This document shows, in pieces, positions 18,759 to 28,320 of a stretch of DNA of 64,000 nucleotides (the stretch's first letter is position 1; each line of letters starts with the position of its first letter). The position numbers and the translations under genes are program-made. This stretch comes from Enterobacter oligotrophicus (GTDB lineage Bacteria; Pseudomonadota; Gammaproteobacteria; Enterobacterales; Enterobacteriaceae). Below the pieces are notes generated by a model. The model searched no databases. It was not told the DNA's origin and was given only the letters and a program-made list of their open reading frames with translations. The stretch is taken from NCBI RefSeq assembly GCF_009176645.1, contig NZ_AP019007.1, positions 3,844,001-3,908,000 on the forward strand, in the 5' to 3' direction.

Positions 18759-20807
18759 TTAAACCAGCCCGAACAGCGTCAATAACACATCGATAGCCTT
18801 GATCCCAATGAAGGGAACCACCAGCCCGCCCAGACCATAAATCCACAGGTTGCGGCGCAGCATGGCAGCGGCAGTAAGCGGTTTATAGCTCACGCCTTTC
18901 AGCGCCAGTGGGATCAGAAAGACAATAATCAGTGCGTTAAAGATCACCGCACTGAGAATGGCCGACGCGGGAGAATGCAGATGCATCACGTTCAGCGCAT
19001 TCAACTGCGGCCAGGTGGCGGCAAAGGCGGCCGGAATGATGGCGAAGTATTTCGCCACGTCGTTGGCGATACTGAAGGTGGTCAGCGAGCCGCGCGTCAT
19101 CAGCATCTGTTTTCCGATGTGCACCACTTCAATCAGCTTGGTTGGGTTAGAGTCGAGATCGACCATGTTGCCCGCCTCTTTTGCCGCCTGCGTACCGGAG
19201 TTCATTGCCACCGCCACGTCGGCCTGCGCCAGGGCAGGGGCATCATTGGTGCCATCCCCTGTCATCGCGACCAGACGGCCTTCCGCCTGATACTGGCGGA
19301 TCAGCGCCAGTTTCGCTTCCGGCGTCGCCTCGGAGAGAAAATCATCCACGCCCGCTTCAGCGGCAATCGCGGCGGCAGTCAGGCGATTATCTCCGGTGAT
19401 CATCACCGTTTTGATCCCCATTTTGCGCAACTGGGCGAAGCGCTCTTTGATGCCGCCTTTCACGATATCCTTCAGGGCAATCACCCCCAGCACGTTTGCC
19501 CCCTCGGAGACAACCAGTGGCGTAGCTCCCTGACGGGCGACGCTCTCAACCAGTTTGTCTACATCTGACGGGAAATGACCATTATTGGCGTCGATATGGC
19601 GACGGATAGCGTCCACGGAGCCTTTACGGATCATTCGGTCCTGAATGTTTATCCCGCTCATACGGGTTTGCGCCGTAAACGGCACGAAAGTGGCATGCAG
19701 GCTCTGAACGTCGCGCTGGCGCAGGTTAAAGCGCTGTTTGGCGAGAATCACGATACTGCGACCTTCCGGGGTTTCATCGGCAAGCGAAGAGAGCTGTGCT
19801 GCATCCGCCAGCGTTTTTTCGTCCACGCCCGGTGCCGGTAAAAACTCAGAAGCCTGACGGTTGCCGAGCGTAATCGTCCCGGTTTTATCCAGCAGCAGCA
19901 CGTCTACATCGCCTGCGGCTTCAACGGCACGTCCGCTGGTGGCGATGACGTTTGCACCCAGCATGCGGCTCATCCCCGCGACACCGATGGCGGAAAGCAG
20001 GCCGCCGATGGTGGTGGGGATCAGGCAGACCAGCAGCGCCACCAGCACGGTGATGCTCACCGCCGTACCGCCGTAAGCGGTGAAGGGCCAGAGGGTAGCA
20101 GTTGCCAGCAGAAAGACGATGGTCAGGGCCACCAGCAGTATGGTCAGGGCAATTTCATTTGGTGTTTTACGACGCTGCGCGCCTTCCACCATGGCGATCA
20201 TCCGGTCGAGGAACGTTTCGCCGGGGTTGACGCTGCACTGGATCACCAGCCAGTCAGAGAGGATGCGCGTCCCGCCTGTGACCGACGCAAAGTCACCGCC
20301 TGATTCCCGGATTACTGGCGCGGATTCCCCGGTGATGGCGCTTTCGTCCACCGATGCGCCCCCTTCAATCACTTCGCCGTCGCAGGGGATGATGTCACCC
20401 GCTTCGACAAGCACCACGTCGCCTTTACGTAGCTCGTCTGCCGGAACGTGGTCCATCGGCGCACCGTATTTGGCTTCACGCAATTTGCGCGCGAAGGCGG
20501 TCTTTTTCACGCCTTTCAGGCTGTTGGCCTGCGCTTTACTGCGCCCTTCCGCCAGCGCTTCGGCGAAGTTGGCAAACAGCACGGTAAACCACAGCCACAG
20601 GCTGATTGCGCCAGTAAACAGCGTATTTCCCGGAAGGTGACCTGTTCCCATAGCAATTGCCAGTGCGGTGGTCAGTAAACTGCCAATCCAGACGATAAAC
20701 ATCACCGGGTTGTGCCACTGCACGCGCGGGCTCAGTTTTTTCACCGCATCCATGAGGGCCTGACGAACTAACGACGGTTCGAACAGGGCCATTTGTTTAC
20801 GACTCAT
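18759..20807 (-). CDS. kdpB: KdpB, P-type ATPase subunit of the potassium pump
   Basis: Catalytic P-type ATPase of the KdpFABC potassium pump, 682 residues as in E. coli. Landmarks: actuator loop ITGESAPV (near residue 160); phosphorylation motif [12 protein letters not shown] with Asp near 307; nucleotide-binding segment near 395; hinge [21 protein letters not shown] (near 515). Seven or so membrane helices frame these. It starts 18 bases after the kdpA stop and ends 12 bases before kdpC. Confidence 0.98.
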   Translation of the reverse strand: MSRKQMALFEPSLVRQALMDAVKKLSPRVQWHNPVMFIVWIGSLLTTALAIAMGTGHLPGNTLFTGAISLWLWFTVLFANFAEALAEGRSKAQANSLKGVKKTAFARKLREAKYGAPMDHVPADELRKGDVVLVEAGDIIPCDGEVIEGGASVDESAITGESAPVIRESGGDFASVTGGTRILSDWLVIQCSVNPGETFLDRMIAMVEGAQRRKTPNEIALTILLVALTIVFLLATATLWPFTAYGGTAVSITVLVALLVCLIPTTIGGLLSAIGVAGMSRMLGANVIATSGRAVEAAGDVDVLLLDKTGTITLGNRQASEFLPAPGVDEKTLADAAQLSSLADETPEGRSIVILAKQRFNLRQRDVQSLHATFVPFTAQTRMSGINIQDRMIRKGSVDAIRRHIDANNGHFPSDVDKLVESVARQGATPLVVSEGANVLGVIALKDIVKGGIKERFAQLRKMGIKTVMITGDNRLTAAAIAAEAGVDDFLSEATPEAKLALIRQYQAEGRLVAMTGDGTNDAPALAQADVAVAMNSGTQAAKEAGNMVDLDSNPTKLIEVVHIGKQMLMTRGSLTTFSIANDVAKYFAIIPAAFAATWPQLNALNVMHLHSPASAILSAVIFNALIIVFLIPLALKGVSYKPLTAAAMLRRNLWIYGLGGLVVPFIGIKAIDVLLTLFGLV

Positions 20808-20825
20808 GACAAATTCTCCGCAAAA

Positions 20826-22505
20826 TCAGCGTAAAGAGAGGTGTTCCGCGACCGGGCCTAACGCGAGGGCGGGGATAAAGGTCAGGGCACCAACGAGTAA
20901 GACGGTGCCAGTCAGCAGGCCGACAAACAGTGCGCCGTGGGTGGGTAACGTACCGGTGGTGGTCGGCTGGATTTTTTTACTTACCAGCGATCCGGCGATT
21001 GCCATGATCGGCACAATGACGCCGAAACGACCCACAAACATGCAAAACGCCAGCAGACAGTTCCAGAACGGGGAGTTGGCGCTTAAGCCCGCAAAGGCGC
21101 TACCGTTATTATTGGCAGCAGACGAGACGGCATATAACACTTCGCTAAAGCCGTGGATGCCAGGGTTAAAGATGCCGCTGCGTCCGGCTTCGGTCATTAG
21201 CGCCAGCGCGGTGCCGAGCAGCACAAGGGCAGGGGTGACCAGGATCGCCAGGGCGGTCAGCTTCATTTCCCTGACATCGATTTTTTTACCGAGATATTCC
21301 GGCGTGCGGCCAATCATCAGGCCCGCGATAAACACCGCCAGCAGCACGAACAGCAGCATGCCATACAGCCCGGAGCCAACGCCACCGAATACCACTTCGC
21401 CAATCTGCATCAGCCACATGGGGATCATGCCGCCGAGTGCGGTGAAGGAGTCATGCATCGCGTTCACCGCCCCGCAGGAGGCTGCGGTCGTCACCACTGC
21501 ATAGAGGCTGCTGGCGAGAATACCGAAGCGGCTCTCTTTGCCTTCCATATTGATGTTGCTGTTAGCGCCCAGCGGCATGAAGTGGCCGTTACCACTCCAC
21601 TCGGCCCACATCACCAGTGCGACGCAAACCACAAAGATAAGAGACATGGTCCAGAGCAGGGTGCGCCCCTGACGGCGATCGTTCACCGCATCGCCAAACG
21701 CGAAGCAGAGCGCCGCAGGGATCAGGAATATCGCCAGCATCTGCACAAAATTGGTCAGCGCCGTTGGGTTTTCAAACGGGTGTGATGAGTTGGCATTGAA
21801 GAACCCGCCGCCATTTGTACCGAGCATTTTAATGGCTTCCTGCGACGCCACAGGTCCCATCGGCAGGAGCTGTTTTGCCCCTTCAAGCGAAGTATAAGGT
21901 GCGTAAGGCAGCAGGTTTTGCAGGGTGCCCTGCTGGATAAAGAACAACGCAATAAGCAGCGAAAGAGGAAGTAAAACCCACAGGGTGATGCGCGTCAGGT
22001 CGGCCCAGGCGTTGCCCAGCGTGGTGACATTCTGGCGGGCAAACGCGCGTGTCAGCGCGAAGATCACCGCAATGCCGCTCGCCGCAGAAAGGAAGTTTTG
22101 CACGGTTAACCCGGCCATCTGGCTGAAATAGCTCAGCGTGGTTTCACCGGCGTAGGATTGCCAGTTAGTGTTACTGACGAAACTGACCGCGGTGTTTAAC
22201 GCAAGATGCCAGGACAAACCGGGTAACTGTTGTGGGTTCAGCGGCAGTATGCCCTGCAGCATCAGCATGGCAAAGAGGATGACCAGCCCCGTGATATTCA
22301 GCAGCAGAATAGCCAGCAGGTACTGACGCCAGTTCATCTCCCGATCGCGTATCCCTAAAACGTGCCATATCCCTTTTTCAATGTGATCCGTGCCCGGCAA
22401 TGGGACGTTGTTGATCAGACGCGCAAGCCAGGTTCCCAGTGGCCTTGCCAGTATAAACAGCACCAGTAAAAAGCTGGCGATAAGCAAAAACGCCTGAGCA
22501 GCCAT
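20826..22505 (-). CDS. kdpA: KdpA, potassium-binding subunit
   Basis: Membrane subunit that selects and carries potassium in KdpFABC, 559 residues (E. coli 557). It resembles a fused four-repeat potassium channel: about ten membrane helices and pore-type loops such as [10 protein letters not shown] (near 115), [19 protein letters not shown] (near 230) and [10 protein letters not shown] (near 470). Its ATG overlaps the kdpF TGA by one base (TGATG), so translation is probably coupled. Confidence 0.97.
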   Translation of the reverse strand: MAAQAFLLIASFLLVLFILARPLGTWLARLINNVPLPGTDHIEKGIWHVLGIRDREMNWRQYLLAILLLNITGLVILFAMLMLQGILPLNPQQLPGLSWHLALNTAVSFVSNTNWQSYAGETTLSYFSQMAGLTVQNFLSAASGIAVIFALTRAFARQNVTTLGNAWADLTRITLWVLLPLSLLIALFFIQQGTLQNLLPYAPYTSLEGAKQLLPMGPVASQEAIKMLGTNGGGFFNANSSHPFENPTALTNFVQMLAIFLIPAALCFAFGDAVNDRRQGRTLLWTMSLIFVVCVALVMWAEWSGNGHFMPLGANSNINMEGKESRFGILASSLYAVVTTAASCGAVNAMHDSFTALGGMIPMWLMQIGEVVFGGVGSGLYGMLLFVLLAVFIAGLMIGRTPEYLGKKIDVREMKLTALAILVTPALVLLGTALALMTEAGRSGIFNPGIHGFSEVLYAVSSAANNNGSAFAGLSANSPFWNCLLAFCMFVGRFGVIVPIMAIAGSLVSKKIQPTTTGTLPTHGALFVGLLTGTVLLVGALTFIPALALGPVAEHLSLR

Positions 22506-22594
22506 CAGAATGCCTCCGCATTAACCAGGGCATAAACCAGATAACCCAATAACAGGAACACCAGCACGATGCCGGTAATCAGACCTGCACTCAC
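22505..22594 (-). CDS. kdpF: KdpF, small stabilising subunit of the potassium pump
   Basis: A 29-residue single-helix membrane peptide (GTG start, [20 protein letters not shown], ending NAEAF), the same length as E. coli KdpF. The strong ribosome site GGAGGTGG lies just upstream of the GTG at 22594. The stop TGA shares its last base with the kdpA ATG. It is the first gene of the kdpFABCDE transcript. Confidence 0.93.
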   Translation of the reverse strand: MSAGLITGIVLVFLLLGYLVYALVNAEAF

Positions 22595-22903
22595 AATCCA
22601 CCTCCGGGTGACAGTTGTATTTGTGCTAACGGTAGGATTTATGGCGCAAAGATTTCGCAAAAATCGGGCGGGGAGGTGTAAAAAAAGTATAAAAATGAAA
22701 AGCCCACAATTTAACTATTGATAAGTAAATTGTTAACTTTCTTGTAACTTAATTACGGCGTGAATGTAAATATTCACTAAATGGATAAAAATAAGTGGTC
22801 GGATGAGTAGTAAAATTACAAACAAAGCGATATTATTTTAGCCAGGTCACAGATTTTGAATTTTCCGGAGAATGTTTCCGGCCAACTACAGGGGAGAAAA
22901 AAT
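22595..22903. other. Divergent control region kdpF / ybfA
   Basis: 309 bases between two outward-reading genes. Besides the KdpE site listed separately it is A/T-rich, with no hairpin terminator or further gene seen. The ybfA promoter must lie in the right half. Confidence 0.6.
22677..22695 (-). promoter_or_regulatory. KdpE binding site upstream of kdpFABC
   Basis: On the minus strand, TTTTTATAC followed by a T run and ACA closely resembles the known KdpE operator of E. coli kdpFABC. It is 83 bases upstream of the kdpF start. The promoter hexamers themselves are not obvious. Confidence 0.7.
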
Positions 22904-23110
22904 ATGGATCTGTATAAAGCGTATCCGGCTCATATCGTTTTCATGCGTCGTACTTTCGCCGTAGTGGCTGGCGTGCTGGCCCTGCCGGTGATGCTGTTCT
23001 GGAAAGATCGCGCACGTTTTTACAGCTATCTGCACCGTGTCTGGGCGAAAACCAGCGAGAAACCAGTGTGGATGGATCAGGCCGAGAAAGCGACCTGCGA
23101 TTTCTATTAA
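22904..23110 (+). CDS. ybfA: YbfA, small membrane-associated protein of unknown function
   Basis: 68 residues, the same length as E. coli YbfA and clearly homologous. One probable membrane helix ([16 protein letters not shown], about residues 15-30) is followed by a basic/aromatic tail ([20 protein letters not shown]). I chose the ATG at 22904, with GGGGAGAAAA upstream; an in-frame ATG 16 codons earlier lacks homology. It is read divergently from kdp, so shared control is possible but not shown. An ERIC fragment begins 22 bases after the stop. Confidence 0.9.
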   Translation: MDLYKAYPAHIVFMRRTFAVVAGVLALPVMLFWKDRARFYSYLHRVWAKTSEKPVWMDQAEKATCDFY

Positions 23111-23131
23111 TACTACGACTATGCCGACGCT

Positions 23132-23217
23132 GTGAATCCCCAGGAGCGGATATCAGTACGTAACTGAGGCGAGCGAGGAAAGCCAACGCGCAGGCTGCTT
23201 GAAGTGTGACGGGTATA
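23132..23217. repeat. ERIC (IRU) element, partial
   Basis: GTGAATCCCCAGGAGC at one end and GACGGGTATA at the other, with GCGAGCGAGGAAAGCCAACGC in between, match the enterobacterial repetitive intergenic consensus. About 86 of the usual 127 bases are recognisable; the part left of GTGAATCC has diverged or is lost. Confidence 0.8.
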
Positions 23218-23228
23218 CACACAGCAAT

Positions 23229-23263
23229 AAAAAAACCGCCAACAGCAATGTGGCGGTTTTTTT
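23229..23263. terminator. Hairpin terminator after ybfA
   Basis: AAAAAAACCGCCA and TGGCGGTTTTTTT pair perfectly over 13 bp with a 9-base loop. The A and T tracts let it work in both directions. It separates ybfA plus the ERIC element from the following small-gene region. Confidence 0.9.
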
Positions 23264-23566
23264 GTCCCTCAGGATTCGCGGTCCGTTGGGTGGTTTTACA
23301 GGCTCCTACCAGAGGATTACTAGCATACTTCTGCACGCTGATGAATCAAACGTTTAAATCCTAAATATATTCTTAAACACGTGTTCGATGGATTACGCTT
23401 TGAACTCGTGGTGATTACTATGCAGCGTCCCTTTCCGCCATCTCGCAAATGGGCACCGGTCCGGGGAAAGGAGTAACCACAACCGTGAAACAGGTTCTTA
23501 CCAGAGCTTGTGTCCACCGACTTATCACCGGTGGTGAACGGTGGAGCGGTTAGCTGCAGGGACCGC
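23264..23566 (+). other. Leader-like region before the 36-codon gene
   Basis: About 300 bases between two terminators with no known gene. Features seen: GCGGTCC (23278-23284) complementary to GGACCGC (23560-23566), which adjoins the small-gene start codon and partly covers its ribosome site; a short GTG-started frame at 23485-23553 (22 codons, AAAGGAG 11 bases upstream); and a TCACC-GGT-GGTGA hairpin at 23524-23536. It may be a structured 5' leader. No promoter is assigned with confidence. Confidence 0.35.
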
Positions 23567-23677
23567 ATGATGAAACGCTATTTTTGCATTGCGTTCATTG
23601 TCGCCAGCGTACTCGTTATTAAAAGTGATGAACCGACCAGGTTTGTTGCATTTACCACGATAGCGCAGGACAAGTAG
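23567..23677 (+). CDS. Unrecognised 36-residue membrane peptide
   Basis: A small frame (ATG at 23567 or 23570) preceded by GCAGGGACCGC, a fair ribosome site, and followed five bases later by a strong terminator. The product starts MMKRYFCIAFIVASVLVI, a charged start and one hydrophobic stretch like a membrane helix or an uncleaved signal. It ends in a polar tail containing RFVAFTTIAQDK. I do not recognise the family. Layout (long leader, short upstream frame, membrane peptide, own terminator) recalls type I toxin genes such as hok, but the Hok cysteine motif is missing and resemblance is weak. Coding status unproven. Confidence 0.45.
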   Translation: MMKRYFCIAFIVASVLVIKSDEPTRFVAFTTIAQDK

Positions 23678-23681
23678 CGTT

Positions 23682-23706
23682 AAGGCCGCCTCGGGCGGCC
23701 TTTTTT
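23682..23706 (+). terminator. Rho-independent terminator of the 36-codon gene
   Basis: The stem AAGGCCGCC/GGCGGCCTT (9 bp) with loop TCG runs into six T. It starts five bases after the stop of the small gene and lies 103 bases before phr. Confidence 0.9.
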
Positions 23707-23808
23707 AGTTCATCCCGTCTACACTTCATGGCAAAGTAGTTCTATGTGTGCCTTTTTTCCTTTAACGGCATACCCTTACGGACATAATGGACAACTGCCT
23801 GGAGTTTT

Positions 23809-25221
23809 ATGCCCACCCATCTGGTTTGGTTTCGTGCAGATTTACGTATACACGACAACATCGCCCTGGCGGCGGCCTGCCGCGCTAAAGATGCCAACGT
23901 GCTGGCTCTGTTTATCGCTACGCCCGAACAGTGGCAGCAGCATGATATGGCACCCCGGCAAGCGGCCTTGCTCCGTTCATATCTGAATGACCTGCAACGC
24001 TCGCTCGCTGAAAAAGGCATTCCACTGATTTATCAGGAAGTGCGTGACTTTACCGCACAGCTCCAGACGGTGCAGGAGACCTGTAAGCAGCACAACGTCA
24101 CGCATCTTTTTTATAACTACCAGTACGAATTCAACGAGCAGCAGCGCGACCGTCAGCTGGAGAAGATGATGGAAGACGTGGTCTGTGAAGGGTTTGATGA
24201 CAGCGTAATGCTGGCTCCGGGTAGCGTGATGACCGGCAACCATGAGATGTATAAAGTGTTTACGCCGTTTAAAAATGCCTTTATCAGACGCCTGAAAGAG
24301 GCGTTACCGGAGTGCGTGGCCGCGCCAGCCGTGAGGGAAGAGGCATTAACGGATCTACCTGAACTGACATTTAACTATCCGCAACAAGCGTTTGATGACA
24401 CGCTATTCCCGGCCAGTGAGCAGGCTGCAATCGCCCGGTTACGCCACTTTTGTAAACAGGGGGCGGCCGAGTATGAAGCGTGTCGGGATTTTCCTGCCAC
24501 CGAAGGTACCAGCCGTTTGTCGGCCTGTTTAACGCTGGGTGTGCTCTCTCCGCGCCAGTGTTTACATCGCCTGCTGGCTGAACAGCCGCAGGCGCTGGAC
24601 GGAGGTGCAGGTTCCGTCTGGCTGAATGAGCTTATCTGGCGTGAATTTTATCGCCATTTGATGACGTATCACCCTGATTTATGTAAACATCGTCCCTTCA
24701 TCCGCTGGACGGATAATGTAAAGTGGCAATCGGATAATGAGCGGCTCAAAGCCTGGCAAACCGGGCAGACAGGCTACCCGATTGTCGATGCCGCGATGCG
24801 CCAGCTCAATGAAACCGGTTGGATGCATAACCGTCTGCGAATGATTACCGCCAGCTTTCTGGTGAAAGATCTGCTTATCGACTGGCGTATCGGAGAGCGC
24901 TATTTTATTTCTCAGCTGATCGATGGCGATCTCGCGGCAAATAACGGCGGCTGGCAGTGGGCTGCCTCTACCGGAACCGATGCGGCTCCTTATTTTCGAA
25001 TTTTTAATCCGACGACCCAGGGACAACGATTTGATGCTGACGGCGAGTTTATTCGTCAATGGGTGCCTGAACTTAGCAATGTGCCGGTAAAAGCGCTCCA
25101 CGAACCCTGGGCCTGGGCGGATAAACAGGGCGTGACGCTTGATTATCCCCGCCCGGTTGTCGACCATAAACAGGCGCGCGTCGCCACGCTGGCGGCGTAT
25201 GAAGCCGCCCGCAAAGCATGA
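23809..25221 (+). CDS. phr: Deoxyribodipyrimidine photolyase
   Basis: Light-driven repair of cyclobutane pyrimidine dimers, with FAD and a folate antenna. 470 residues (E. coli 472). The N-terminal Rossmann-like antenna domain begins THLVWFRADLRIHDN. The C-terminal helical FAD domain includes WLNELIWREFYRHL (near 270), TGYPIVDAAMRQL (near 325), MHNRLRMITASFLVKDLLIDW and the end of the FAD site NNGGWQWAASTGTDAAPYFRIFNP (near 380-405). In E. coli it follows ybgA; here that gene is absent. Overlapping or adjacent starts lead directly into ybgI. Confidence 0.97.
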   Translation: MPTHLVWFRADLRIHDNIALAAACRAKDANVLALFIATPEQWQQHDMAPRQAALLRSYLNDLQRSLAEKGIPLIYQEVRDFTAQLQTVQETCKQHNVTHLFYNYQYEFNEQQRDRQLEKMMEDVVCEGFDDSVMLAPGSVMTGNHEMYKVFTPFKNAFIRRLKEALPECVAAPAVREEALTDLPELTFNYPQQAFDDTLFPASEQAAIARLRHFCKQGAAEYEACRDFPATEGTSRLSACLTLGVLSPRQCLHRLLAEQPQALDGGAGSVWLNELIWREFYRHLMTYHPDLCKHRPFIRWTDNVKWQSDNERLKAWQTGQTGYPIVDAAMRQLNETGWMHNRLRMITASFLVKDLLIDWRIGERYFISQLIDGDLAANNGGWQWAASTGTDAAPYFRIFNPTTQGQRFDADGEFIRQWVPELSNVPVKALHEPWAWADKQGVTLDYPRPVVDHKQARVATLAAYEAARKA

Positions 25222-25231
25222 GAGAATGATG

Positions 25232-25975
25232 ATGAAAAACACTGAACTGGAAAGCCTGATTAACGAAAAACTGAACAGCGCCTCCTTCAGCGACTACGGC
25301 CCGAATGGTCTGCAGGTTGAAGGTCGTGAGACGGTGCAGAAAATTATCACCGGCGTCACGGCAAGCCAGGCGTTGCTGGATGAGGCCGTGCGTCAGCAGG
25401 CGGATGCGGTCATTGTCCATCATGGATACTTCTGGAAAAACGAATCGCCGATTATTCGCGGCATGAAGCGCAACCGCCTGAAAACGCTGCTGGCAAATGA
25501 TATCAACCTCTACGGCTATCATCTGCCACTGGATGCGCACCCTGAACTGGGCAATAACGTGCAGCTCGCACAGCTGTTGGGTATCACGGTGATGGGCGAG
25601 ATTGAGCCGCTGGTCCTGTGGGGCGAATTGGCCATGCCGGTTCCGGGCCTGGAACTGGCTTCGTGGCTTGAAGCGCGTCTGGGGCGTCGACCGCTGTGGA
25701 GTGGTGATACGGGGCCGGATCAGGTGAAACGCGTTGCCTGGTGTACCGGCGGCGGTCAGGGCTTTATCGACAGCGCGGCACGTTTCGGCGTGGATGCCTT
25801 TATCACAGGCGAAGTTTCTGAGCAGACCATCCATTCTGCCCGTGAGCAGGGGCTGCATTTCTACGGCGCGGGGCATCACGCGACGGAACGCGGTGGTATC
25901 CGCGCGCTCAGCGAATGGCTGACGGAAAATACCGATCTGGATGTGACCTTTGTGGATATCCCTAACCCGGCCTGA
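25232..25975 (+). CDS. ybgI: NIF3-like metal-binding protein YbgI
   Basis: Member of the NIF3 (DUF34) family, 247 residues as in E. coli; a toroidal hexamer with a two-metal site whose cellular reaction is not settled. Metal-site motifs: HHGYFW (near residue 65), DAHPELGNN (near 100) and GHHATERGGI (near 215). Three consecutive ATG codons occur at 25226, 25229 and 25232; I use the third (MKNTELE) to match the family. It starts 10 bases after phr and is followed 14 bases later by pxpB, so it probably shares a transcript. Confidence 0.95.
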   Translation: MKNTELESLINEKLNSASFSDYGPNGLQVEGRETVQKIITGVTASQALLDEAVRQQADAVIVHHGYFWKNESPIIRGMKRNRLKTLLANDINLYGYHLPLDAHPELGNNVQLAQLLGITVMGEIEPLVLWGELAMPVPGLELASWLEARLGRRPLWSGDTGPDQVKRVAWCTGGGQGFIDSAARFGVDAFITGEVSEQTIHSAREQGLHFYGAGHHATERGGIRALSEWLTENTDLDVTFVDIPNPA

Positions 25976-25989
25976 TGAGAGGTGGTTAA

Positions 25990-26646
25990 GTGCAGCGAGC
26001 GCGTTGTTATCTTCTGGGTGAAACTGCAGTCGTTCTGGAGCTTGAACCACCAGTTACGCTTGCCACGCAAAAGCGTATCTGGCGGCTGACGCAGCGTCTG
26101 GCCGACATCCCGGAAGTGGTTGAAACCATTCCGGGTATGAATAATATCACCGTCGTGCTGCGCAATCCGCACACGAAGGCGCTGGATGCCATCGAACGTC
26201 TTCAGCGTTGGTGGGAAGAGAGCGAAGCGCTGGAGCCGGAATCTCGTGCTATTGAGATCCCCGTGGTGTATGGCGGTTCGGGGGGACCCGATCTGTCCGT
26301 TGTGGCAGCACATTGTGGGCTGACGGAAAAGCAGGTTGTCGAGCTGCATTCCTCTGTTGATTACGTTGTCTGGTTCCTGGGGTTTCAGCCAGGATTTCCG
26401 TATCTGGGAGGATTATCTCCGCGGTTGCATACTCCACGCCGCGCCGAGCCGCGTCTGAGCGTACCCGCGGGCACCGTCGCGATTGGGGGTGAACAGACCG
26501 GGATCTATCCGCTCGCATCGCCCGGCGGCTGGCAGCTTATCGGGCACACCACCGCACCGTTATTCGAACCGGGGCAGGATGCGCCAATACTCCTGCGTCC
26601 TGGCGATACCCTTCGCTTTATTCCACAAAAGGAGGGGATATGTTAA
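25990..26646 (+). CDS. pxpB: 5-oxoprolinase subunit PxpB
   Basis: Subunit of the bacterial 5-oxoprolinase that opens pyroglutamate with ATP hydrolysis; formerly ybgJ, KipI-like. 218 residues as in E. coli, with a GTG start at 25990 preceded by GAGAGGTGG. The KipI/cyclophilin-like core includes [12 protein letters not shown] (near 130) and the C-terminal [10 protein letters not shown] (near 178). It overlaps pxpC by seven bases. The set pxpB-pxpC-pxpA is complete and adjacent. Confidence 0.96.
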   Translation: MQRARCYLLGETAVVLELEPPVTLATQKRIWRLTQRLADIPEVVETIPGMNNITVVLRNPHTKALDAIERLQRWWEESEALEPESRAIEIPVVYGGSGGPDLSVVAAHCGLTEKQVVELHSSVDYVVWFLGFQPGFPYLGGLSPRLHTPRRAEPRLSVPAGTVAIGGEQTGIYPLASPGGWQLIGHTTAPLFEPGQDAPILLRPGDTLRFIPQKEGIC

Positions 26647-27572
26647 CGCTTATCCGCGCGGGTCTTTACACCTCTGTTCAGGACGCCGGTCGGTTTGGTT
26701 TTCGTCAGTCGGGCCTGAGCTACTGTGGCGCGCTTGACCGACCCGCGCTTGAGATTGCGAATATGCTGGTGGGCAACCCTGGCAGTACGGCGGCGCTGGA
26801 GATTACGCTCGGTCAGTGCGTAATTGAGTTCAGCCAGGAGACATGGTTTGCCTTAACCGGTGCTGGCTGTGACGCAACGCTTGATGGTAAAGCGGTATGG
26901 ACGGGCTGGCGTTTGCGGGCGAAGGCCGGACAGCGCCTGACCCTGAAGCGCCCTTTGCACGGCGTGCGTAGCTACCTGGCCGTCGCGGGCGGCATTGATG
27001 TGCCGGAGGTGATGGGCTCGTTCAGTACCGATCAAAAAGCGGGTATCGGCGGGCATGAAGGACGCTTGCTGCGCGACGGCGATCGGCTCACGCTAAAACC
27101 CTCAACGCGCCATTTCTCGACGGCGCAGGGCGTAAAGCAGTTGTTATGGGGAAATACCCTCCGCGCCTTGCCGGGGCCGGAATATCATGAATTTGATGAA
27201 GTCTCGCAGGCTGCTTTCTGGCGATCGCCGTGGAAGATTAGCCCACAAAGTAACCGTATGGGCTATCGTCTGCAGGGGCAGCCGCTGAGCCGCACGACGG
27301 ACCGCGAACTGCTCTCCCATGGATTACTGCCAGGCGTGATTCAGGTGCCGTCCAACGGACAGCCCATCGTGCTGATGAATGATGCGCAGACGACGGGCGG
27401 TTACCCGCGCATTGCCTGTATTATTGATGCCGATCGCTACCATCTGGCGCAAATCCCGCTGGGGCAGCCGATTCACTTTGTGCAATGCTCGCTGGAAGAG
27501 GCGCTGAAAGCGCGGCAGGATCAGCAGCGTTATCTGGAACAACTGGCGTGGAGGCTCGATGGTAAAGATTGA
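26640..27572 (+). CDS. pxpC: 5-oxoprolinase subunit PxpC
   Basis: Second subunit of the PxpABC 5-oxoprolinase (old ybgK; KipA/biotin-carboxylase-associated fold). 310 residues as in E. coli. Visible family motifs: [21 protein letters not shown] (residues about 11-31), YLAVAGGID (near 115) and MGYRLQG (near 205). The ATG follows GGAGGGGAT located within pxpB, and the 3' end overlaps pxpA by 14 bases, so translation of the three genes is closely coupled. Confidence 0.96.
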   Translation: MLTLIRAGLYTSVQDAGRFGFRQSGLSYCGALDRPALEIANMLVGNPGSTAALEITLGQCVIEFSQETWFALTGAGCDATLDGKAVWTGWRLRAKAGQRLTLKRPLHGVRSYLAVAGGIDVPEVMGSFSTDQKAGIGGHEGRLLRDGDRLTLKPSTRHFSTAQGVKQLLWGNTLRALPGPEYHEFDEVSQAAFWRSPWKISPQSNRMGYRLQGQPLSRTTDRELLSHGLLPGVIQVPSNGQPIVLMNDAQTTGGYPRIACIIDADRYHLAQIPLGQPIHFVQCSLEEALKARQDQQRYLEQLAWRLDGKD

Positions 27573-28296
27573 TTTAAACGCCGATCTGGGCGAGGGCGGC
27601 AGTGCAGATGCTGAGCTGATGACGCTGGTCTCGTCGGTCAATATCGCCTGCGGTTTTCACGCGGGCGACGCGCAAACCATGCTGGTGAGCGTGCAAAATG
27701 CCATCAAATATGGCGTAGCGATAGGTGCTCACCCGAGCTTCCCTGATCGGGAAAACTTTGGCCGTACGGCGATGGATCTCCCGCCCGAGACGGTCTACGC
27801 CCAGACGCTTTACCAGACTGGTGCGCTGGAGGCGATCGTGCGTTCTCAGCAGGGCGTGTTACGCCACGTGAAACCGCACGGCATGCTCTACAACCAGGCG
27901 GCAAAAGATCCCGTCCTGGCGGATGCCATTGCCCGCGCGGTACGGGATTGTAACCCGCAGCTGATTTTGGTTGGCCTGGCAGGCAGCGAGCTTATCCGCG
28001 CCGGGGAACGGCTGGGGCTAGCGACCCGTCAGGAGGCCTTTGCCGACCGGGGCTATCAGCCTGACGGCAGCCTGGTGCCTCGCACACAGCCAGGCGCGCT
28101 TATTACTGATGAAGAAAAAGCGTTGGCGCAGACGCTGGAAATGGTGCGCTCCGGCCAGGTCACAGCGACTGACGGCACGCTGGCACAGGTCCAGGCTGAT
28201 ACGGTTTGTTTACACGGTGATGGTGAGCATGCGCTGCAGTTTGCGCGCCGCTTGCGGGCGGCTTTTACTGAACAGGGTATTCTCGTCAGCGCCTGA
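27559..28296 (+). CDS. pxpA: 5-oxoprolinase subunit PxpA (LamB/YcsF family)
   Basis: Third subunit of 5-oxoprolinase, old ybgL. 245 residues, one more than E. coli through a Val after Met. It starts [11 protein letters not shown], the LamB/YcsF signature. [10 protein letters not shown] (near 32), [14 protein letters not shown] (near 59), [13 protein letters not shown] (near 103) and [10 protein letters not shown] (near 217) carry the conserved His/Asp residues of the active site. nei starts 24 bases downstream. Confidence 0.96.
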   Translation: MVKIDLNADLGEGGSADAELMTLVSSVNIACGFHAGDAQTMLVSVQNAIKYGVAIGAHPSFPDRENFGRTAMDLPPETVYAQTLYQTGALEAIVRSQQGVLRHVKPHGMLYNQAAKDPVLADAIARAVRDCNPQLILVGLAGSELIRAGERLGLATRQEAFADRGYQPDGSLVPRTQPGALITDEEKALAQTLEMVRSGQVTATDGTLAQVQADTVCLHGDGEHALQFARRLRAAFTEQGILVSA

Positions 28297-28320
28297 TTAT
28301 CACAAAAAGGACAAAAAAAG

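Noticed and set aside
23320..23568. Minus-strand frame of 82 codons over the leader of the small-peptide locus
   Set aside because: No ribosome site and no recognisable fold; it competes with the better-supported plus-strand gene and terminator. An antisense RNA is possible but not visible as a gene.
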